Shown piece by piece: positions 57,081 to 64,000 of a stretch of 64,000 nt of DNA. The number at the start of each line of letters is the position of its first letter. Position 1 is the first letter of the stretch. Under the pieces are notes generated by a model that did not search any database, was not told where the DNA came from, and was given only the letters and a program-made list of their open reading frames with translations. The stretch lies in NCBI GenBank assembly GCA_009823505.1, contig VZQC01005910.1, positions 2,340,065 to 2,404,064 of the forward strand, written 5' to 3'. This DNA comes from Rhizomys pruinosus (taxonomy: Eukaryota > Chordata > Mammalia > Rodentia > Spalacidae). A program made the position numbers and the translations under genes.

Positions 57081-57245
57081 TTTTTCTCTTCTTTTTGGTC
57101 TTTTTGAGACAGGGTCTCCCTGTAGCCCCAGCTGTCCTGGAACTCACTCTGTAAACCAGGCTGTCCTTGAACTCACAAAGATTCGCCTGCCTCTGCTTCT
57201 GCCTCCCAAGTGCTAGGATTAAAGGCATGCACCACCGCGCCCGGC
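57081..57245 (-). mobile_element. B1 SINE, 16-bp TSD
   Basis: Minus-strand B1 (gagacagggtctccctgtag ... gcaccaccgcgcccgg). TSD gacaggaccta(g/t)ttct at 57065-57080 and 57246-57261. Confidence 0.95.
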
Positions 57246-57289
57246 GACAGGACCTATTTCTAACACAGAACTTGGAGTAATTGAGCTGC

Positions 57290-58138
57290 TGGTCCAAAAA
57301 GACTCCTCCTCACACACTAGCTCTCATAGTATCAGAAGCTACTATGCAGGCTGCCAAGGGAGAAAAACAATGGTCCTACCCAGCTGCAAAGCCCAAGAAC
57401 CCAAGGCAGCAAATTATCTCTATGGTTGAAATACTAGCACATTTATCTTGTAGGTAATCAACATCTATCTAGTTGGAATTAAGGCCCACTCACTAGGAGG
57501 GAATCCATGTATGACACTGTAAATGTAGCCAAGTATACATGGTTGTAGAGATCATAGACCCTAGAGAAGAACTTACTACTGTCACTTTCCTAGACCAATG
57601 TAGTTTCTTCCTGTGTTTGAAATGAGTATACTTATATACACTGACAAGTGTAACTCATACCACTGATCAAAGAAGCTTCTTTTTGCCATAGACAGAGACT
57701 ATTACAATGTTCCCCAACTGGTCAAAAGCAGAGAATAAGTGACTTTGAGGTGCCCAGCCCTACATGACACATCTGTAATACAACCTCTACACATAAGGCT
57801 CAGGGAACACGGAGGAAGAGAGAGCAGAAAGAGTATAAGCTAGAGGGACAAGACATCTGCTGTTAGTTAATGTGTTCTAGCTATGACAGGGAAGGTACAC
57901 CAATGAAATCTCCACAGTATGATAGCCTAACATAATCGTTATACTGAGAAAACCAATTGACATGCCAGGGTGGATATGGGAAATTTCATGGAGTGCCATC
58001 TCCAATAAAGAGCTACGGTCAATCAATAGATTCGGAGGGGAAAAGAATCGGTTTTCTTCAGAGACAAGCTTCCTGAGAGGTTATCTAATCCCAAGTGGGC
58101 AGCCTTAAACACGGGTACACATGCGCACCACTAAATGC

Positions 58139-58173
<35 letters not shown>

Positions 58174-58335
58174 ACACATGTATGTACATATATGTAACAA
58201 TAATCAAAGAAGAGGACAAAAACGTGAAGGAGTTGGGAGCATGGGAGGGGTTGGAAGGGACCGTGAGGAGTGGAAATGAATCAAGGTAATTTCACATATG
58301 AAATTTTCAAAAATCATATTAAAAAAGAAAGCTGT
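57290..58335 (+). mobile_element. L1 3' UTR, plus strand
   Basis: Collinear, on the opposite strand, with 31600-32240: gtaatcaacatctatctagt, cactgtaaatgtagcc, aaagaagcttctttttgcca, cacatctgtaatacaacctc. It ends in a purine-rich stretch (gcatgggaggggttggaagg) and an A-rich terminus. Its last part is of an older (Lx-like) type than the minus-strand copies. Confidence 0.8.
58140..58171 (+). repeat. (AT)n microsatellite
   Basis: Sixteen AT units within the L1 3' UTR. Confidence 0.95.
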
Positions 58336-58374
58336 GCTGCAATACCTTATAATTTTTAAACACTTTCCAATCTT

Positions 58375-58740
58375 TTTCAAGGTTTCTTTTTAATTGAATT
58401 TTCATGCATTTCATGCAAAATATCTTAATCCTCTTTATATTCCCTCCCCCATCTGCACCCTCCCATATCCACCCCCCCTCCGCTGCCTTCTCTCTTATAT
58501 GTGAAAGTCTATTGAGTCAAATTCGTGTACCCAAATGTCCCTGGATGAATGCTCATCCACTGCGTCTAGGCAGCCTGTGTAGAGTCTCTCCCTTAAAAAG
58601 ATCAATGCTCCCTCACCCAGCAGTAATGAGCTGCCAATAGTTCTTCAGCTAAGATCGGGGACTGCTGCCCATTTCCCCATTTCTATGCTAGGTTTCTGTC
58701 TGATTGAGTTTGCATGGGTCTTGAAAATTTGGTGTCTAAA
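58375..58740 (-). mobile_element. L1 3' terminus, minus strand
   Basis: Reads right to left: ggtcttgaaa-type end at right; tttttaattgaattttcatg at the left terminus; a polypyrimidine stretch (58440-58490) complementary to the G-rich tract. It lies tail to tail with the plus-strand L1 ending at 58335. Confidence 0.83.
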
Positions 58741-58754
58741 ATCTAGTGGGGAGA

Positions 58755-58870
58755 CAGGTAAGTGGCACATATCTGTAATCCTAATATTCTGGAGCCTGAG
58801 GAGAAGAATGAAAGTTCAAGACCATCCTGGACTACATGGGAAGAACCTATCTATAAAGACAAAATAAAAC
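58755..58870 (+). mobile_element. Old B1-like SINE
   Basis: Diverged B1 (atctgtaatcctaatattct, gttcaagaccatcctggact) with A-rich end. Confidence 0.65.
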
Positions 58871-58921
58871 CAATAACAAAACCCACACCAAACAAGAACG
58901 ATAATTACAAAATACAATTGT

Positions 58922-58998
58922 TTGGACCAGGCTAGCCTTGAATTCACAAAGATCCACCTGCTTCTGCCTCCCGAGTGCTAGGATTAAAGGCGTGGGCT
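58922..58998 (-). mobile_element. B1 fragment, minus strand
   Basis: The half of a B1 nearest its 5' end, on the minus strand (gaccaggctagccttgaatt, gctaggattaaaggcgtg). With the next B1 it forms an inverted pair. Confidence 0.85.
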
Positions 58999-59005
58999 TT
59001 CTTAA

Positions 59006-59165
59006 GCCAGGTGTGGTGGTGCATGCCTTTAATCCCAGCACTTGGGAGGCAGAAGCAGGCAGATCTCTGTGAGTTCGAGCAGCCTGGTCTATCTACAGTA
59101 GTGAGTTCCAGGACAGCTGGGACTAAAGGGAGACCCTATGTCTCAAAAATACCCCCCCCCCAAAA
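59006..59165 (+). mobile_element. B1 SINE, 10-bp TSD
   Basis: B1 (gccaggtgtggtggtgcatg ... gggagaccctatgtctc) with a C run at 59151-59160. TSD GCTTTCTTAA at about 58996-59005 and 59172-59181. Confidence 0.93.
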
Positions 59166-59223
59166 AAAGAAGCTTTCTTAAATACATGTGTGTGTAATAG
59201 CTCCCATGAAATTGATAGAACCA

Positions 59224-59478
59224 GGGACTGGAGAAATGGCCTAGCGGTTAAGAGCGCTGACCGCTCTTGCAGAGGACCCGGGGTCGATCCCCAGCACCCA
59301 CATGGCGGCCGAGAACCATCTGAAACGCCAATTCCAGGAGAACTCCAGTTCCAGGGGAATCCGACACCCTCTTCTGACCTCCGCGGCATTGCATGACACG
59401 GGTGCACAAACCTGCATGAAGATGGTACATTCATACACATACAGAAATAAATAAAATTAAAAAAAATTAAAAACAAAA
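59224..59478 (+). mobile_element. B2 SINE, long form, 16-bp TSD
   Basis: Head gggactggagaaatggccta, 17-bp duplication, A-rich tail. Exact TSD GAAATTGATAGAACCA at 59208-59223 and 59479-59494. Confidence 0.96.
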
Positions 59479-59494
59479 GAAATTGATAGAACCA

Positions 59495-59955
59495 TTAAAA
59501 AGTCATGATGATATTAAAATCCTATACACCATGTCAAATAGCATTGCTATATTGTATTGCCAAATCTTGAATAAATTTGCTTCTGTTTTTATTTACATTA
59601 TCTAGAATACAGTAGCAAGTCAATCATATATTTAAATTTTAATAAAAACGTAAAAAATTATTTAGAGAAAGGAGATCTTTATCTAAAAGAGAATGTTATT
59701 TCTAGCACCAGGAAAAAAGAACCTGGTTTGTTGGAGGGTCAGAAATTCACTGGCCACAATGGTCAGGCTGGAGCTTATGCTGAGAAATTGCCCTGCTGCT
59801 GACTGCAGGTCTGTTCACCTTCTCTCTGCTTCTCTCCTCACTGCTCTCTCCTTTCCTGTCTCGAATGGCCACTCCTCTTGTCCGTTGCTGAATTTCTTTT
59901 GTTTGAAATTTCTTATTTATTTATTTTTCATTTTGTTTTATTGTGTAAATATGTT
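59495..59955. other. No recognisable feature
   Basis: Unassigned, AT-rich on the left. The 140-codon frame starting at 59693 runs into the GT repeat and is not convincing. Confidence 0.45.
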
Positions 59956-59962
59956 CACGTGC

Positions 59963-60005
<43 letters not shown>

Positions 60006-60012
60006 TGTGTGG
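59956..60012 (+). repeat. (GT)n microsatellite
   Basis: Interrupted GT/GC tract of about 50 bp preceding a B4 element. Confidence 0.93.
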
Positions 60013-60079
60013 TATGCTCACCCGGAGAGGCCCAATGTTGGTAAACAGTAAATGTTTTTGTCAGTCTACACATTATATT

Positions 60080-60315
60080 TTGAAACAGGGTCTCTCACTG
60101 AGACTTGAGACCTGAGGCTTGCCACTTCAGCTAGATTGGCTGCCCAGGAAACCTCCAAGATCTGCCTGTCTCTGCCTGTCTTCATCTCTCAGTGCTGGGG
60201 CTATACACATGTGTTGTCTCATCTGGCTGTTTTTGTGGGTACTTGAGATCTGAACTCAGGTCCTCATGCCTATGAGGCTAGCACTTTACCCACTGAATCC
60301 TTCCTCCAGCCCCTG
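60080..60315 (-). mobile_element. B4-type SINE, minus strand
   Basis: The B1-like part (gaaacagggtctctcactga, ctgcctgtcttcatctctca) is followed by an ID/tRNA-like part (gaactcaggtcctcatgcct, ctttacccactgaatcc), the B4 order on the minus strand. Confidence 0.72.
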
Positions 60316-60629
60316 AAGTTCTTTATTTCATTCAATGTTTTCTGCATCCTTCTTGCAAAAGGTCTTGTTGACTACGCAGAACATGGGATAGGTATACTGG
60401 GGGATGGAAAGGTGTGGCTAGAATTAAAATAATAGAACCATGCTTATAATTATAATTAAAAGATGTTTCAAGGCATTTTTTATAATGACCAGTGACAGTG
60501 ACCAGACTGTACATCAAGTGTGGAAGAGTTGATTATACTGTGATATGTTTATATTGTATGTATTAGTCGCTTTTGTATTGCTATGATAGAAACACCATGG
60601 CCAAGAGAACTTATAAAAAAAGAGTTTAT

Positions 60630-60872
60630 GGGGCTGGAGAGATGGCCTAGCGGTTAAGAGCGCCGACCGCTCTTACAGAGGACCTGGGTTCGATCCCCAG
60701 CACCCACATGGCGGATGAGAACCGTCTGAAGCTCCAATTCTAGGAGAACTCCAGTTCCAGGGGAATCCGACGCCCTCTTCTGACCTCCGCGGCATTGCAC
60801 GACACGGGTGCACAGACCTACATGCAGACAGTACACTCATACACAAAGGAAAATAAATTAAAAAAAAAATAA
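60630..60872 (+). mobile_element. B2 SINE, long form, inside the MaLR LTR
   Basis: Complete B2 (ggggctggagagatggccta) with 17-bp duplication. TSD aaaaaaagagtttat (60615-60629) and aaaaaaagggtttat (60873-60887). Confidence 0.95.
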
Positions 60873-61159
60873 AAAAAAAGGGTTTATTCAAGCTTATGGT
60901 TTCAGGGGAATTCGAGGCCATTATGGTGGCAGGAGGCACCAGAGCAGGAGCAGAAAGCAGAGGTTTCTTCAAGCTGGCACAGGAAGCAGAGCACTGGAGA
61001 TTGGCAAGGCTTTAAGAACTCTCTACGCCCGCCCCCAGTGATGAACTTCCTTCAGCAAGGGGACACTTTCTAAGACCTCCCCGAACAGTGCCACCAACTG
61101 GGGACAAAATGTCCAAATACTTGAAATCTGTGGGGGACATTCTCATTCAAACCACCACA

Positions 61160-62668
61160 TTCCACTCCCTGGCCCCCACAGGCTCATGACCATATGAAAT
61201 GCAAAATGCATTTAGTCCAACCTTAAAAGTCCCCATAGTCTTTACCAATCTCAGTACTATTCAAAAGTCTACATTCCAAAGTCTCTTATGAAACTCAGGG
61301 AAATCTCATAACTGTAATCCCCTGTAAAATCAAAAGACAAATTACATACCACCAACACACAGTGGAACCCAATTCATATTCCCATTATAAAAGGGAGGAA
61401 TAGAGGCATAGTGAGGAAATACCAGACCAAAACAAGACTGAAAACCAGCAGGGCAAACACCAAGTCCAGTAGCTCCATGTGCAACTTCTCGGACTTGACT
61501 TCCAAAGGGCTTAGATGGCTCAGCTCTGCCAGCTTTGCTTGCAACATACATCTCTTTCTTAGGCTGGTACCACTCCCTGTATGCAGTTTACCTTGGCAAG
61601 TATCTCATAGCTCCGGCATCTCAAATGTCTTCTTGGGGGGGTCTCCACTGTCGACCAGGCTTCACATTCACAGCTTCACACAATGGCCTATCAGGGCCTT
61701 CTTTATGCAGGGATGCCCCTGCTGCACTCTGCTTGGCCTCGGTGGCTCTCTGAAACCATGAGGGAAGAACTAATGACCCCTTCACTCTTGTTTCCTTCAT
61801 GCCTCTGAAGCCAGCACCACATGAATGACACTGCCAAGTTTGTCTACAAGTTTGGGATGGATCCTGGCCTGCTTCAAGCACATTTGCAGATTTTCTCTGC
61901 CATGGGTTTCTTGGGGTAGAAAACCCTTGCAGCATTTTACTTTCATAAGTTGGAGGCTTAGCTGGGTGTGGTCTTGCCCAGAAGGTACTCTTTCCATTGT
62001 TTACTTATAAATTTCTAGGCCTCTCCTTAATCACTTTAATCTCATTTAATCTTTGTTGGATAGTTAAGACCATATATTGTTACCAGATCCCTCCTCAGAC
62101 TGCCTGTGAAAAGTCATAACTCAGGATTACCATGAATTCTTTCTTCAGTTAGATTTCCCCCCTAACAATTCCAAAGAAGTTTTATTTGTCAAAGGGATCT
62201 TCTTCAGGACTTGGCTTCAACATTAATATTTCTAGTGCTCTTTTTCAAGCCAAAGGGAACATTCTGCATTTCTTTCTGCCCATTTGCTCTTTTTCACTGT
62301 AGATCTGTACAAAGTTCACCATTAATAGTCACACCACCATTTCTCCTTTAGGCTGGGCTGAAATATCCTCTGCCAAAGAAGTTAGACCATTGCTTCTTTT
62401 CAACTTAGCCTTGGGTAAGAATTTTGGCTGTGGGCAGACTCCAGCCAGATGCTGTCAAACATCCCAATTGCTGCTTAAGTCCTTATTTTCCTCTGAAACT
62501 ACATTTTTCTCAGCACTACTTTCTTCCAGGCTCCTACTAGAATGGTCCATTAAGCCCTCCTTAAGTAGCAAACTGCTTTTCTAGCTCAAACTAGTCTTCC
62601 ACATTTCTCAAAACACCCATATGGTCAGGCTCTTCATAGCCGACAGCCCATTATCTGGTACCAATTAC
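61160..62668 (-). pseudogene. Broken internal reading frame of the second MaLR provirus
   Basis: Only fragments of the long frame seen in the first provirus survive (61342-61551, 61621-61935, 61797-61997), separated by stops and frameshifts. The 61342-61551 piece matches the C-terminus of the first copy at about 58 of 69 residues. It cannot encode a full product. Confidence 0.8.
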
Positions 62669-63036
62669 TGTCTGAGTTACTTTTCTGTGACTGTGATAGA
62701 ATCACCAAGACCAAGGGACTTATAAAAAGAAGAAGTTATTTGAGCTTACGATTCCAGGGGAATTTTAGTCCATTGTTGCAGGGAGGCTTGGTGGCAGAAG
62801 GTGCTGGAGCAGGAGCAGAAAGCAGAGGTGCACATCTTCGAGCAGGCGCAGGAAGCAGAGAGGGACTGGAGATTAGCAAGGCTTTCAGAACCCTCTAAGC
62901 CTGCCCTCAGTGAAGAGCTTCCTCCAGCATGGGCACACCTTCTAAGATCTTCCAAAACAGCACCACCAACTGGGGACAAAATTTCTGAATACTTGCAGCC
63001 TATGGGGGACATTTTCATTAAAAGCACCACATTGTG

Positions 63037-63759
63037 GAATATTGCATGGGTGTCAAGAAAAAAGACATTGATTTATTAATTGACATGGAAAAATGATTGG
63101 ATGGTTTTTAGTTTAACAAATAATAAATTGCCAGCCACACTGACTGGTGCTTGTAGTCTCAGCATTGTGGAGGCTGAAGCAGGATTGGTATGAAGTTGAG
63201 GACAGCTCTGAGCTATATAGAGAGTTCTAGGCCAATCTAGAACTAAAAAATAAATCCAAACCAAATCAACAAACCAGAAAACCAAAAAGGTAAATTATAG
63301 ATTAATATGTAGAATACATATAAGAGTAAAAGGAAAAGAAACATCTCTTGAAAGCACAGGAATTGATGTGAAAGATGCACAACACACTTTACGGTGGTGA
63401 GGTCTGAGGGCAAGTGGGGCTCTGAGAGAAAGATGAAGAACTTAACTATTTTCTCCATATTTTTTATTGGCTATAATAAATGCCCATCACCTTTGCAATT
63501 AAAAAGTCAATCAAATTTAAAAGAAAGATGTTAAAGATTTTATGTCCTCATGACAGCTAATGGTTATTTAGTGATTCCTATGGGGAATCACTGTACTGCT
63601 TTTTAATAAATTTTAATAATCCTCATAACTATAAGTAAGTATGATACTATCTACTTTTCAAGTGAGGAAACAGAAGGTAAGAGAAATAACCTGTCAACTT
63701 CAAAGTGGCAGGACTCACTCCATCATATGCCCACACATCTGGGAACTGGAGATCATATA
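63037..63759. other. No gene; contains an old B1-like SINE (about 63130-63260)
   Basis: The text gtgcttgtagtctcagcatt, gtggaggctgaagcaggatt and gagctatatagagagttcta is a diverged plus-strand B1. The rest may be diverged ancient L1 3' UTR but is not assignable. Confidence 0.5.
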
Positions 63760-63955
63760 AAAAGGATGTAGGTGCAAGTGCTGACAGACACAGAATGGTT
63801 ATTCACAAAGGACAATTTTAATGTGTTACATTCATACAATGGAATGTCATCTGGCCATAAAAAAACAAGGCAGTCCTGACACATAGTACAACATGGTTGA
63901 ACATTGAACATTATATCAAGAGAAAGAAGCCAGTCATCAAAGACACAGGGACTTC
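63760..63955 (+). mobile_element. Ancient L1 (L1M-type) ORF2-end fragment, plus strand
   Basis: The order of cattcatacaatggaatgtc, ggccataaaaaaacaaggca, catggttgaacattgaac and gagaaagaagccagtcatc follows the ORF2 end of old mammalian L1s. The copy is strongly diverged. Confidence 0.78.
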
Positions 63956-64000
63956 TCAGGACCACCTGAAGCACAGGTAGGAGCTGGGCACTTCAGCCAG

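Larger units (their letters stand above)
60559..63031 (-). mobile_element. Second MaLR-type provirus, older, with nested B2
   Basis: LTRs 60559-61159 (with a B2 inside) and 62669-63031 flank an internal region (61160-62668) collinear with the provirus at 25929-27979. Flanks TTGTA (60554-60558) and TTGTG (63032-63036) agree at four of five. A primer-binding-like TGGTACCAGAT lies next to the right LTR on the minus strand. The LTRs differ far more than in the first provirus, so it is older. No enzymatic gene is present. Confidence 0.87.

Noticed and set aside
2113..60872. B2, B3 and ID heads as tRNA genes
   Set aside because: They carry SINE bodies, A-rich tails and TSDs; none forms a complete tRNA gene with proper ends.

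Overview
The window reads as nuclear DNA of a muroid rodent. It is packed with rodent-lineage retroposons: B1 (7SL-derived), B2/B3 and ID (tRNA-derived), B4 (ID/B1 composite), MaLR/ERVL-type LTRs and many LINE-1 (L1) copies. The younger B1 copies share a variant stretch (gacagctggggctacagggagacc), and the B2 copies have a distinctive tail half. Neither matches the mouse or rat consensus as I remember it, so a muroid other than Mus or Rattus (a gerbil is one possibility) is my inference, not a demonstrated fact. I found no intact host protein-coding gene, tRNA, rRNA, CRISPR array or bacterial feature. Nearly every open reading frame lies in a retroelement or a retrocopy.

Layout. 1-7033: the 5' end of an L1 on the minus strand lies head to head with a structurally full-length L1 on the plus strand (652-7033, 11-bp target-site duplication, TSD), which carries two younger B2s. 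7045-11600: mostly unassigned sequence, a (GA)n tract, a solo LTR and an L1 3' UTR. 11600-16240: a rearranged L1 block with an internal deletion fusing ORF1 to reverse transcriptase, plus a chimeric B2-B1 SINE. 16240-22640: sparse repeats. 22645-24575: an L1 endonuclease fragment abutting an opposite-strand L1 3' UTR. 25897-30292: a nested stack. An L1 with a 17-bp TSD was later hit by a complete MaLR provirus (5-bp TSD, 383-codon open frame) and by a solo LTR (5-bp TSD). 30862-34092: further L1, LTR and B4 pieces.

34345-40751: an L1 ORF2/3' UTR copy interrupted by a processed retrocopy of an mRNA and by a 1-kb foreign segment. A second retrocopy sits at its tail and still holds 221 stop-free codons. 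41700-42960: an ID element, then four B2s in the same orientation. 43600-53400: older repeats (L1M-like, MIR) and the longest stretches in which I recognise nothing. 53609-55521: a textbook twin-primed (5'-inverted) L1 with a TATA-bearing LTR, a B2 and a B1 inserted in it. 57290-59500: L1 3' ends tail to tail, then an inverted B1 pair and a B2. 60554-63036: a second, older MaLR provirus with a nested B2. An ancient L1 fragment closes the window.

The informative content is evolutionary: nested TSDs give insertion order, and several junctions show mechanism (twin priming, SINE chimerism, internal deletion, retrocopying). I saw no convincing new biological system. The best candidates for follow-up are the MaLR open frame, the long open frame in the 39372-40751 retrocopy, the chimeric SINE and the 17-bp-duplication B2 subfamily. 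All family names and boundaries come from reading by eye without database searches.
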